A stretch of 54,598 bases of DNA from Rhodospirillaceae bacterium. GTDB lineage: Bacteria > Pseudomonadota > Alphaproteobacteria > SHVZ01. The notes under the pieces are model-generated. The model was not told the origin of the DNA and did not search any database. It saw nothing but the letters and a program-made list of their open reading frames with translations. The translations under genes were made by a program, and so were the position numbers. Below are positions 1 through 7,632 of the stretch, piece by piece (within the stretch, counting starts at the first letter, position 1; each line of letters opens with the position of its first letter). The DNA lies in the NCBI GenBank assembly GCA_016792585.1, contig JAEULB010000032.1, positions 1 through 54,598 of the forward strand. Direction: 5' to 3'.

Positions 1-30
1 CAAGAGCTGACCTGAGGCTCCTGAAACGAA

Positions 31-67
31 GAGGGCGGCGGGCACTGGGTCCCGCCGCCCTCTCTTT
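31..67 (+). terminator. Rho-independent terminator of a gene upstream of the window
   Basis: A perfect 12-bp G+C stem (31-42 with 51-62) encloses an 8-nt loop and is followed by TCTTTTT. The T-run lies on the plus-strand side, so it ends a plus-strand transcript that begins before base 1. It may also partly stop the minus-strand gene ending at 100, although the A-rich flank on that side is interrupted. Confidence 0.75.
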
Positions 68-99
68 TTGCGCTTGGGGGTAAGGAGGCGCGGGCTGGA

Positions 100-1692
100 T
101 CACGACTTGTCCATGTTCCAGAAGACCTGGATCGGAGCCAGCAGCAGGCCCGTCACGTTCTTCCGGTGCGGGACCGGCTGCGTGTACTGGGCGAGCGGCA
201 CGAAGGGAATGACTTCCCAAAGCCGCTTCTGCAGCTCGTCGGCCAGCACCTTCTGCTTCTCGACGTTCGGCTCCTTGGCGAACTTGGCGCGGATCTCCTC
301 GGCCTGCGCGTCGCAGGGCCAGCCGAACCACGCCTTGTCGCAGTTGGTGCCGACCGGCAGGCTGGTCAGCGGGTTGGAGCCGCCGGCGCCGCCGAAGGTG
401 GTATGGAAGATGTGCCAGCCGCCCTTGTCCGGCGCGTCCATCTTCGAGCGACGGGTCACGATCGAGCCCCAGTCGGCGATGACCGGCTCGACGTTGGCGC
501 CGATCTTCTTCAGGTTCTCGATCGTCATCAGCGTCAGCGCGTTCAGGCTCGCGATGTCGGCGGCGCCGATCACCACGATCTTCTCGCCGTTGTAGCCCGA
601 CTCCTTGAGGAGCTGGCGCGCCTTTGCAAGGTCCTGCTTGCGATAGGGGTCGCCGCCTGCCTCGGAGCCGTAAGGACCGCCGCACACCATCATCGACATG
701 CAGGTGCGCCAGTACTTCTTATCGCCGTAGGCGGCCTGCGCATATTCGGTCTGATCGACCATCAGCGCCAGGGCCTGGCGGGCCTTCGGGTTGTTGAACG
801 GCGGATGCAGCACGTTCGGGCGGAGCCCGCCGTAGTTCTCCAGCATCGTGATGTTGCCGATAACGACGTCGGGATTCTTCTCGACGGTCGGGATCAGGTC
901 GAGGGCCGGCTGGTCGAGGAGATCGACCTCACCGGCGCCGAGCGCGGTGAAGGCGGTCGCCGCATCTGCGATGACCTTGTACTCGACGCGGTCGACCTTC
1001 ACGACCTTGCCGCCGGCGATGCCCGAGGGCGGCTCGGAGCGCGGCACGTAGTCGGTGTTCTTGTCGTAGATGACCTTGGCGCCGGGGACCCACTCGGCCT
1101 TGTTGAACTTGAACGGACCCGAACCGATCGTCTCGGTGATCGGCGTGTTCGGGTCGATCATCGCCTCCTTCTCGCGGTACATGCCGCCATAGGCGGTCGA
1201 GGTACCGGGCATCATCAGCGTCAGGCAGCAGAACGGCTCCTTCAGCGTGATGGTGAAGGTCTTGTCGTCCACCGGGTCGATGCTGCCGATATAGGGCTGC
1301 GCGACCTTGGCCACCGTCTCGCGCGCGAACAGGCGCTTCAGCGACGGAACGATGTCCTTGGTCGTGACGGCCGTGCCGTCATGCCACTTGAGGCCCGGAC
1401 GAAGCGTGAAGGTGTATTTCAGATTGTCGGGCGAGACGGTGTGCCGCTCGACCATCTGCGGCTGGACGTTCAGCTTGTTGTCCCACGCGAAAAGCGTGTC
1501 GTAGACCGAGATCATGTGCATCCCGGTGATGGTCGCGGTCGTCTGGTAGCCGTCCAGCACTTTGAGGTCGGCGTGGGGAACCACGCGCAGAACCTTCTGG
1601 GCCTGGGCAGGCTGCGGCGCGGCGAATGCGAGGGCCAGCGAGGACGCGAGTCCTGCCAGACCGGCTGCCCACCGGATCCTGGGTTTCGACAT
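100..1692 (-). CDS. ABC transporter solute-binding protein, family 5 (peptide/opine type)
   Basis: This is a 530-residue periplasmic receptor of the SBP_bac_5 (DppA/OppA-like) family, which delivers oligopeptides or similar ligands to an ABC permease. A signal peptide covers about residues 1-31, with a hydrophobic core and cleavage after AQA. The mature chain shows family features such as an early VDGYQ-type region, 'TFTLRPGLKWHDGT' near residue 95 and 'GSGPFKF' near 192. Length is normal for the family. No permease or ATPase gene lies beside it in the window, so its partners must be before base 1 or elsewhere. Ligand unknown. The nearby MlrC peptidases are compatible with peptide use, but that is inference. 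Confidence 0.9.
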   Translation of the reverse strand: MSKPRIRWAAGLAGLASSLALAFAAPQPAQAQKVLRVVPHADLKVLDGYQTTATITGMHMISVYDTLFAWDNKLNVQPQMVERHTVSPDNLKYTFTLRPGLKWHDGTAVTTKDIVPSLKRLFARETVAKVAQPYIGSIDPVDDKTFTITLKEPFCCLTLMMPGTSTAYGGMYREKEAMIDPNTPITETIGSGPFKFNKAEWVPGAKVIYDKNTDYVPRSEPPSGIAGGKVVKVDRVEYKVIADAATAFTALGAGEVDLLDQPALDLIPTVEKNPDVVIGNITMLENYGGLRPNVLHPPFNNPKARQALALMVDQTEYAQAAYGDKKYWRTCMSMMVCGGPYGSEAGGDPYRKQDLAKARQLLKESGYNGEKIVVIGAADIASLNALTLMTIENLKKIGANVEPVIADWGSIVTRRSKMDAPDKGGWHIFHTTFGGAGGSNPLTSLPVGTNCDKAWFGWPCDAQAEEIRAKFAKEPNVEKQKVLADELQKRLWEVIPFVPLAQYTQPVPHRKNVTGLLLAPIQVFWNMDKS

Positions 1693-2046
1693 CTCTTAAG
1701 TCTCCCGTTGTTTGAGCTTTTGACTGCCGGATTGGGGATTTCGGCCCGCGGACGCTAGCACAGGCATGCGCGTTTCGCTGCGCGGGCTTGCCGGCAAGGG
1801 AAGGTTGCATCCTCGCGACAGAAGGTCGCGAAGAGGATGCCTGCGCTTGTGCAGTGCGCGACTCGCTTGTAGAAGCGCCGGCCTTCGTTTCCCCGGCATG
1901 GTCGATTCGACGGCGGGCGCTGATACCGCGCCCTTCGGAGTCGGCCGGGATGAGCGGGTTTTTTCAAAAGACTCGCTCTTGGTTCATCCACCGAATATAG
2001 TTGGGCCGCTGTTTTGTAGCCCCTAGATCTTCGATGGGAGGCCACC
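1693..2046. other. 354-bp intergenic region between divergent SBP and gcrA genes
   Basis: No convincing gene is seen here; the short reading frames lack good starts and family features. The region carries an imperfect inverted repeat at 1807-1840 (GCATCCTC/GAGGATGC outer arms and GCGAC/GTCGC inner arms, with a 3-nt bulge) in the leader of the minus-strand SBP gene. It also carries four GANTC sites near gcrA, listed separately. Both divergent promoters must lie here, but I could not assign clear -35/-10 pairs. Confidence 0.6.
1860..1974. promoter_or_regulatory. Cluster of four GANTC (CcrM-type) methylation sites upstream of gcrA
   Basis: GACTC at 1860, GATTC at 1904, GAGTC at 1938 and GACTC at 1970 lie 187 to 73 bp before the gcrA start. 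With this base composition about one site per 300 bp is expected. In Caulobacter, GcrA acts with RNA polymerase at promoters carrying methylated GANTC. The cluster suggests methylation-linked autoregulation, which is inference. Confidence 0.45.
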
Positions 2047-2382
2047 GTGGAGTGGAGCGAAGACCGAGTTCAGCAACTTAAAGATATGTGGTCTAAAGGT
2101 ATGAGCGCTCGTCAGATAGCTGAGACTCTCGGGGGTGGGGTGACCCGTAACGCGGTGATCGGAAAGGCCCATCGTATCGGCCTTTCCCAGCCGAGCCCGG
2201 CCAAGGCGAAGCCGAAGCCGGCGATGGTTGCGATGGTCAGCGACCGCGGCTGCCGGTGGCCGATCGGCCATCCGGGCGAAGCGGGTTTTCATTTCTGCGG
2301 TGCCCAGGCGGCCGCGGGACGTCCTTACTGCACGTCCCATTGCGCGCTCGCGTACCGCAACAAGGACGAGGCGGCCGCTTAA
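2047..2382 (+). CDS. gcrA: GcrA cell-cycle regulator
   Basis: This 111-residue protein belongs to the GcrA family, an alphaproteobacterial regulator that binds sigma-70 RNA polymerase and stimulates promoters with methylated GANTC sites. The N-terminal helix-turn-helix (about 1-47) reads 'MEWSEDRVQQLKDMW' and then 'TRNAVIGKAHRIGLS'. The C-terminal module (about 68-105) has the CRWPIG, FHFCG and YCTSHCALAY motifs. The start is GTG, with GGGAGG 5 nt upstream. It is clearly shorter than the Caulobacter protein (about 170 residues) because the linker between the modules is very short (about 20 residues, Pro/Lys-rich). It stands alone, transcribed divergently from the SBP gene and ended by its own terminator. 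Confidence 0.95.
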   Translation: MEWSEDRVQQLKDMWSKGMSARQIAETLGGGVTRNAVIGKAHRIGLSQPSPAKAKPKPAMVAMVSDRGCRWPIGHPGEAGFHFCGAQAAAGRPYCTSHCALAYRNKDEAAA

Positions 2383-2414
2383 GCCCTTTACAGCTCCGGG
2401 CCTGAGTTTCCGAA

Positions 2415-2449
2415 GGGGCGCGGGCGCGAGTCCGCGCCCCGCTCGTTTT
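2415..2449 (+). terminator. Terminator of gcrA
   Basis: A 9-bp perfect stem GGGGCGCGG/CCGCGCCCC (2415-2423 with 2432-2440) with an 8-nt loop is followed by GCTCGTTTT. It sits 33 bp after the gcrA stop and directly faces the end of the minus-strand mlrC gene, so it separates the two convergent units. Confidence 0.75.
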
Positions 2450-2452
2450 CGC

Positions 2453-3904
2453 CTACAGGGTCACCTCGTCGAGCGGCGCCATCGGCCGGCGCATCCGCTT
2501 GAACGGGTATTGCAGGTAGTTGGTCGAGAGCGCGCCCGGCGCATCGAGATAGATGATCTTCGAGGCGAACGGCGCGAAGGCGGCATGGAAATGCTGCGCC
2601 GACTTGACCGCCAGGATCTGCTTCTTCGTCACGTCGATGCCGAGCTCGGTGAAGCACTCCGGGCTGAAGGTCTGCTGGCGGATCGAGTTGAGCACGATGT
2701 CGATGCCGTCGACATGGATCGCCGCCGACCGGCCGAGCGGCGCCTCGGCGCCGAACACGAATTGCCGGGGTTTCTCGGCAAGCGCCGTGATCTTTGCGGT
2801 CACGTCGACCGGCTGGCCTGAGAATTTCCCAGTCTTGCCACCGATGCGAAGGTCGATGACCGCGCCGACGCCGGCATCGAAGCAGGACTGCACCGCCATC
2901 GGGTCCCAGATCATCGCGAGCGCGACGTTCTTCAGGCCGCGCCGGATCATCTCGGCCAGCACATAGGTCGAATCGCCGGGGGCGCCGCCACCGGCATTGT
3001 CGGAACGGTCGGCGATCACCACCGGGCCCTTCGGCTCGGCCATCGCCTGGTCGAGCGCCTGGTCCAGCGACTGGAGCGGGCTCTTGATCTTGTCTCGCAT
3101 GTTGAAGAAGCGCCGGCCCAGGGTCTCGGCGAGACTCATCGCCTTGTCGACATTCCCGTCGGCGACGACGACCACGCTGGCGCCCATCTCGGGAAAGTCC
3201 GCCCAGGCGAAGCCGTGGATCAGCGACACCGACAGGATGCCGTCCTTGCCTTCCATCCTCGTCGTCTCGTCGACGAAGGAGCGCAGCGGCTCGCGCGTGG
3301 TCGGGAAGTTGCCGAGCATCGGCACGTCGAACTTCGCCATCACCGGCTTGATTTCGCCCCTGGCAGCACGGCTGCAGAGCTCGAACAGGTCCTTCGCCCG
3401 CGCGGCGAAGTCGATGTGCGGGTACTCCTTGCAGGCCATCAGCGCGGTCGCGTTCTTCAGCATCTTCTGCGTGACGTTGGCATGCAGGTCGAGCTCGATG
3501 CCGATCGGAACCTTGGGCCCGACGATCGCGCGCACCCGCTCGGCGATGTCGCCCTCGCAGTCGTCGTAGCCCTGGGCGACATGGGCGCCGTGCAGCATCA
3601 AGAGGACCATGTCGACCGGCATCGCCGCCTTGAGGTCGGCGAGGATCTCGTCGCGGATCTCCTCGTAGTCCTTCCGGTTCATCGGGGCCGAGGGCTGCGC
3701 CTCGCAGTAGAGGCTCTTCGCCACCTGCATCTGCGATTCTTCGCCGAGCCGGATGAAGTCGGCGTATCCGACGGCATCCTTCAGGCGGTCCATGCCCTTG
3801 CCCGTCCGCGGGCGGATCATCAGCTCCTCGAAGTTGCGCTTCGAGGTCGGCAGCGGCGAGAACGAATTGGTCTCGTGGCTGAAGCCGGCGGTGAAGAGCT
3901 TCAT
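2453..3904 (-). CDS. M81 family metallopeptidase (MlrC-like), copy 1
   Basis: This is a 483-residue member of the M81/MlrC family (DUF1485 N-terminal and MlrC_C C-terminal domains), zinc enzymes named after microcystinase C, which cleaves linear peptides. Visible motifs are 'HETNSFSP' at residues 10-17, 'LHGAH' near 103, 'DLHANV' near 141 and 'DRSDNAGGGAPGDSTY' near 300. It is downstream of a second copy (3909-5360) of the same length, with only 4 bp between stop and start, so the two form one transcription unit. The Shine-Dalgarno-like GGTGAG lies inside the end of the upstream copy. The substrate is unknown; many family members in soil and water bacteria are not microcystin degraders. Confidence 0.9.
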   Translation of the reverse strand: MKLFTAGFSHETNSFSPLPTSKRNFEELMIRPRTGKGMDRLKDAVGYADFIRLGEESQMQVAKSLYCEAQPSAPMNRKDYEEIRDEILADLKAAMPVDMVLLMLHGAHVAQGYDDCEGDIAERVRAIVGPKVPIGIELDLHANVTQKMLKNATALMACKEYPHIDFAARAKDLFELCSRAARGEIKPVMAKFDVPMLGNFPTTREPLRSFVDETTRMEGKDGILSVSLIHGFAWADFPEMGASVVVVADGNVDKAMSLAETLGRRFFNMRDKIKSPLQSLDQALDQAMAEPKGPVVIADRSDNAGGGAPGDSTYVLAEMIRRGLKNVALAMIWDPMAVQSCFDAGVGAVIDLRIGGKTGKFSGQPVDVTAKITALAEKPRQFVFGAEAPLGRSAAIHVDGIDIVLNSIRQQTFSPECFTELGIDVTKKQILAVKSAQHFHAAFAPFASKIIYLDAPGALSTNYLQYPFKRMRRPMAPLDEVTL

Positions 3905-3908
3905 GGGG

Positions 3909-5360
3909 CTACAGGCTCACCTTGTCGATCGGCGCCATCGGCCGCGGCATGCGCTTGTAGGGGAACTGGAGGTAGTTGGTCGACAGCGTTCCCGGCGCGC
4001 CGACATAGATGATCTTGGAGGCGATCGGTGCGAAGCACTGGTGGAAGTGCTGGGTCGACTTCACGACCAGCAGATGGCGCTTCTTCGGATCGATGCCGAG
4101 TTCGGAGAAGGCTTCCGGGCTGAAGGTCTGCTGGCGGATCGAGTTGAGCACGATGTCGATACCCTCGACATGGATCGCGGCCGACCGGCCGAGCGGGGCG
4201 ACGGCACCGAACATGAACTGGCGCGGGTTCTCCGCGAGCGCCGTGATCTTGGCGGTCACGTCGACCGGCATCCCTGAGAACTTGCCGCTCTTGCCGCCGA
4301 TGCGGAGGTCGATGACCGCGCCGACGCCGGCATCGAAACAGGACTGCACCGCCATCGGGTCCCAGATCATCGAGATCGCCGCGTTCTTGATGCCGCGCCT
4401 GATCATCGCCTCCAGTACGTAAGTGGAGTCGCCTGCGGCGCCGCCGCCGGCATTGTCGGAGCGGTCGGCCATCACCACAGGTCCCTTGGGCTCGGCCATC
4501 GCCTGGTCGAGCGCGTCGTCGAGGTCGAGCCTGGGGCTCTCGATCTGCTCGCGCATGTTGAAGAAGCGCTTGCCGAGGTCGGTGGCGAGCTTCCTGGCCT
4601 TGTCCAGGTCGCCGTCGGCGACGACGACGACGCTCGCCCCCATCTCGGGGAAGTCCGACCAGGAAAAGCCATGCACCAGCGACACCGAGAGGATGCCGTC
4701 CTTGCCTTCCATCGCCGCCGTCTCGTCGACAAAGGAGCGCAGCGGCTCGCGCGTGGTCGGGAAGGCGCCCAGCATCGGCACGTTGAACTTGTACATGACC
4801 GGCTTCACCTCACCCCGCTGGGCGCGGAGGCAGAGGTCGAACAGCTGCTCGGCCCGCGTGTCGAAGTCGATGTGCGGATACTCCTTGCAGACCATCAGCA
4901 CGGTCGAGTTGTCCATCATCTTCCGGGTGACGTTGGCATGGAGATCGAGCTCGACGCCGATCGCGACCTTGGGCCCGACGATGGCGCGGCACTTCTCGAT
5001 GATGTCGCCTTCGCAGTCGTCGTAGCCCTGGGCCATCTGTGCGCCGTGTAGCATCAGCAGGACCATGTCGACCGGCATCGCCGCCTTGAGGTCGGCCAGA
5101 ATCTCGTCGCGGAGCTCCTCGTAGTCCTTCTGGACTGTCGGCGCGCTCGGCTGGGCGAAGCAGAACAGGCTCTTTGCCACCTGCATCTGCGACTGCTCGC
5201 CCATGCGGATGAAATCCTTGTAGCCGAAGGCGTCGCCCATCCGGTCCAGGCCCTGGCCGGTCTTCGGGCGGATCATCAGCTCCTCGAACGCCCGCTTCGA
5301 GGTCGGCAGCGGCGAGAACGTGTTGGTCTCATGCGCCATGCCGGCGACGAACAGCTTCAT
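3909..5360 (-). CDS. M81 family metallopeptidase (MlrC-like), copy 2
   Basis: This 483-residue paralogue is the first gene of the two-gene unit with the copy at 2453-3904. Motifs match copy 1: 'HETNTFSP' at 10-17, 'LHGAQ' near 103 (Gln where copy 1 has His), 'DLHANV' near 141 and 'DRSDNAGGGAAGDSTY' near 300. The start at 5360 is supported by alignment with copy 1 and by GGAG 7 nt upstream; the reading frame stays open far upstream, but only as a shadow of the stress-protein gene on the other strand. The His-to-Gln change beside the first motif may alter metal binding or substrate choice and deserves a structural check. Confidence 0.9.
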   Translation of the reverse strand: MKLFVAGMAHETNTFSPLPTSKRAFEELMIRPKTGQGLDRMGDAFGYKDFIRMGEQSQMQVAKSLFCFAQPSAPTVQKDYEELRDEILADLKAAMPVDMVLLMLHGAQMAQGYDDCEGDIIEKCRAIVGPKVAIGVELDLHANVTRKMMDNSTVLMVCKEYPHIDFDTRAEQLFDLCLRAQRGEVKPVMYKFNVPMLGAFPTTREPLRSFVDETAAMEGKDGILSVSLVHGFSWSDFPEMGASVVVVADGDLDKARKLATDLGKRFFNMREQIESPRLDLDDALDQAMAEPKGPVVMADRSDNAGGGAAGDSTYVLEAMIRRGIKNAAISMIWDPMAVQSCFDAGVGAVIDLRIGGKSGKFSGMPVDVTAKITALAENPRQFMFGAVAPLGRSAAIHVEGIDIVLNSIRQQTFSPEAFSELGIDPKKRHLLVVKSTQHFHQCFAPIASKIIYVGAPGTLSTNYLQFPYKRMPRPMAPIDKVSL

Positions 5361-5450
5361 GGGAAGGCTCCGGATGAGGGCTTGGGGCTGGAATTGCTCC
5401 CGGCGAGTATGGCGCGGGCCCGGCGCCGGGGTCCACCTTAGGGATAGGGC

Positions 5451-5481
5451 ATGACTAGCCAGCGGCGCGCGGATGTATAAT
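5451..5481 (+). promoter_or_regulatory. Candidate sigma-70 promoter of the universal stress protein gene
   Basis: A perfect TATAAT at 5476-5481 lies 57 bp before the start codon, with ATGACT at 5451-5456 as a weak -35 at a long 19-bp spacing. The -10 stands out in this GC-rich DNA; the -35 assignment is uncertain. Confidence 0.35.
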
Positions 5482-5537
5482 TCTGCTAAGTACATGCCCA
5501 TGAAGAAGGGGCAGGCAAACGAACGGAGGCGGGAGTC

Positions 5538-6386
5538 ATGAAAAGCATCCTTGCCGTTCCCGGCAGCGACGGCGGACAGGCGGTCTATGAAACCGCATTG
5601 CTGGTCGCGCGGCGCTTCGGCTCGCATGTCGTCGGGCTCGGCGCCGGCACGACGGCGCCGGTCGTCATTCCCTGGGGCGAGATGGGCGTCGCGGTCCCGG
5701 TCGAAGCCGACCGTGTGCTGGAACAGGAAGACAAGGAGCGGCGGGACGCCGCGCGGAAGACCTTCGAGGCCTTCATGCGGGAGCGCAACGTGCCCATCGG
5801 GGCTGCGCAGCCTTCGGCCCAATCCGTCACCGCCGAGTGGCGCGAGGAGCAGGGCCAGCAGAACGCAGTCGTCGGATCGCTGGGCCGGGTCTTCGACCTG
5901 ATCGTGGTCGAGCGTCCGGACAAGCTGGTGTCGCTGGCCGAGGCGACGCTCGAGGATGCGCTGTTCGAGAGCGGCAGGCCGGTGCTGATGGCCTCGCCCA
6001 AGGTGCCGGCGACGATCGGCGAGCGGATCATGATCGCCTGGAATGGATCCAGCGAGACCGCGCGCACGATCGGATTTGCCAACCCGTTCCTGAAGCAGGC
6101 CAAGGAGCTTCAGGTGATCTCGGTCGAGGGCGGCATGACCCCGGGACCGAGCGGCGACGAGCTGGCGCGCGCCCTGACCAAGGCGGGCCTCGTCGCGTCG
6201 GCCCGCCATGTCGATGCGCGCGGCCGCACCACCGGCGAGGTGTTCTGCGCCGAGGCGGTGGAAATGAAGTCGGACCTGATGATCAAGGGGGCCTACACCC
6301 AGAGCCGGCTCCGCCAGATGATCTTCGGCGGCGCCACGAGGCACATCATCATGAACGCGGAGATGCCGGTTCTCTTCGCCCACTAG
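5538..6386 (+). CDS. Tandem-domain universal stress protein (UspA family)
   Basis: This 282-residue cytoplasmic protein has two Usp domains. The first (about 1-150) starts 'MKSILAVPGSDGG'. The second (about 155-282) starts 'ERIMIAWNGSSETART' and ends with the 'GAYTQSRLRQMIFGGATRHI' stretch typical of this domain end. Such proteins bind nucleotides and act in stress survival, often in low oxygen or stationary phase; the exact role is not predictable. A strong Shine-Dalgarno (GGAGGCGGGAG) precedes the ATG. A 15-codon reading frame (5494-5541) overlaps the start through ATGA. The gene converges with msrA. Confidence 0.9.
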   Translation: MKSILAVPGSDGGQAVYETALLVARRFGSHVVGLGAGTTAPVVIPWGEMGVAVPVEADRVLEQEDKERRDAARKTFEAFMRERNVPIGAAQPSAQSVTAEWREEQGQQNAVVGSLGRVFDLIVVERPDKLVSLAEATLEDALFESGRPVLMASPKVPATIGERIMIAWNGSSETARTIGFANPFLKQAKELQVISVEGGMTPGPSGDELARALTKAGLVASARHVDARGRTTGEVFCAEAVEMKSDLMIKGAYTQSRLRQMIFGGATRHIIMNAEMPVLFAH

Positions 6387-6413
6387 AGGCGAAGAGTACG
6401 CGACGGGCGGCGG

Positions 6414-7070
6414 TCAGTCGGCCGCCGCCAGTCCGACCGGGCAGGAGACGCCGGTGCCGCCGATCCCGCAATAGCCGGCCGGATTCTTGGCCAGGTACTG
6501 CTGGTGATAGTCCTCGGCGTAGTAGAACGGCGGCGCGTCCAGGATCTCGGTGGTGATCGCGTCGTAGCCCTCGCGCTTGAGCGCCGCGGCGTAGGCGTCG
6601 CGCGACGCCTCTGCGGCACGGCGCTGGGCGTCCGAGCTCACGTAGATTCCGGACCGGTACTGCGTCCCGACGTCGTTCCCCTGGCGCATGCCCTGGGTCG
6701 GGTCGTGGCTCTCCCAGAAGATCTGAAGAAGCTTCTCGAAGCCGACCTTCTTCGGGTCGAAGGCGACCAGGACCACCTCGTTGTGGCCGGTCATGCCGCT
6801 GCAGACTTCCTCATAGGTCGGGTTCGGCGTGATGCCGGCGGCGTATCCGACCGCGGTCGAGTAGACGCCGTCGGCCTGCCAGAACTTGCGTTCCGCCCCC
6901 CAGAAACAGCCGAGCCCGAAGATCGCGGTCTCGATCCCGGCAGGGAAGGGGGCTTTGAGCGGGTGGCCATTGACGAAGTGCCGGTTCTCGACGGGCATCG
7001 CCTGGGCACGCCCGGGCAGCGCCCGGTCGGCGGTCGGCAGGTCGAGCGACTTCTTACGGAACATCCACAT
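6414..7070 (-). CDS. msrA: Peptide-methionine (S)-S-oxide reductase MsrA
   Basis: This 218-residue enzyme reduces methionine-S-sulfoxide in proteins and free methionine, using thioredoxin. The catalytic motif GCFWG is present, with the nucleophile at Cys55. 'YRSGIY' and 'ITTEI' follow in the expected places. Two Cys near the C-terminus (in 'GYCGIGG' and 'VSCP') can act as resolving residues. I place the start at 7070 (MWMFRKK...), preceded by GAGAGG 7 nt upstream; the longer in-frame start at 7133 adds 21 residues with no family similarity. No signal peptide is seen, so the protein is probably cytoplasmic. Its neighbour is the convergent stress-protein gene, which fits an oxidative-stress setting. 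Confidence 0.95.
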   Translation of the reverse strand: MWMFRKKSLDLPTADRALPGRAQAMPVENRHFVNGHPLKAPFPAGIETAIFGLGCFWGAERKFWQADGVYSTAVGYAAGITPNPTYEEVCSGMTGHNEVVLVAFDPKKVGFEKLLQIFWESHDPTQGMRQGNDVGTQYRSGIYVSSDAQRRAAEASRDAYAAALKREGYDAITTEILDAPPFYYAEDYHQQYLAKNPAGYCGIGGTGVSCPVGLAAAD

Positions 7071-7199
7071 GGGCGGCCTCTCTTCGGGGAACGACATGCT
7101 AGCGCGAGCCCGGCTGGGAACACATGGGTTCACCCGCTCGCCGTCTCAATGAGGTTCGTAAACGCCACCGGCCAAATTTATCGTTGCTCGCGAACTTTT

Positions 7200-7218
7200 G
7201 GTTAACCCTTAGGTAACC
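7200..7218. promoter_or_regulatory. Near-match to a CtrA box / inverted repeat upstream of the kinase operon
   Basis: The sequence TTAACCCTTAGGTAAC (7202-7217) fits TTAA-N7-TTAA of the CtrA master regulator with one mismatch (GTAA). It is also an imperfect inverted repeat (GGTTAAC...GGTAACC). It lies 46-61 bp before the GTG at 7264, where a regulator could act. No CtrA gene is in the window. Confidence 0.3.
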
Positions 7219-7263
7219 GAGGTCCCGCTACCTTTTCGGCATGGGAGCGGGAAACTGACCGAC

Positions 7264-7632
7264 GTGGCCGAAAATCTGGGTCGCTCCGGGGCGCCGCGGG
7301 TCGCGACCGGGCGTCTCGGCCCCTGGCCCAGTCTGGTCCTCTCCGCTCTCGCTCTTCTCGCCATCGCCTTTCTCGACCTCTTCCAGGTGAGCCCGGACCG
7401 GCCGGCGGCGGTGGTCTTTCCGGCCTCGGTCTCGGCCGACGACGCGCTCCGCATCGTGGTCGCCGCCGGCGGGCTTCCGATCCGTCCCGAGCGCTCGGCG
7501 ATCTTCGACCAGACGATCTGGGTCGCGGCATCCGACGACCCTGGGTTCTTCCGCCGGGTGCGCCAGCTCGGCGCCTGGTTCGTCGTCAATCCCTCCGCCT
7601 TCGGCGGCTGCCTGATCGCGAGGCCCCGGTGA
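7264..7632 (+). CDS. Small single-pass membrane protein, unknown function, partner of a histidine kinase
   Basis: This is a 122-residue protein with one membrane segment (about residues 22-40, 'LVLSALALLAIAFLDLF') and a roughly 80-residue C-terminal part that would face the periplasm. It begins with GTG; upstream a GGGAG is 15 nt away, so the start is only moderately supported. It overlaps the following histidine kinase by 4 bp (GTGA), so the two are translated together. I do not recognise a family. The topology and coupling suggest an accessory or sensory subunit of the kinase (inference). The C-terminal part contains 'VVAAGGLPIR' and 'FVVNPSAFGGCL' and no enzyme motif. Confidence 0.7.
   Translation: MAENLGRSGAPRVATGRLGPWPSLVLSALALLAIAFLDLFQVSPDRPAAVVFPASVSADDALRIVVAAGGLPIRPERSAIFDQTIWVAASDDPGFFRRVRQLGAWFVVNPSAFGGCLIARPR

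Noticed and set aside
1807..1840. Inverted repeat upstream of the SBP gene as a riboswitch or terminator
   Set aside because: Imperfect stem with a 3-nt bulge, far (115 bp) from the start and without a T-run; too weak to name.
3909..6383. 824-codon minus-strand frame reaching far upstream of MlrC copy 2
   Set aside because: Residues before the MKLFVAG start have no MlrC similarity and mirror the stress-protein gene on the other strand; copy 1 and the GGAG site fix the start at 5360.
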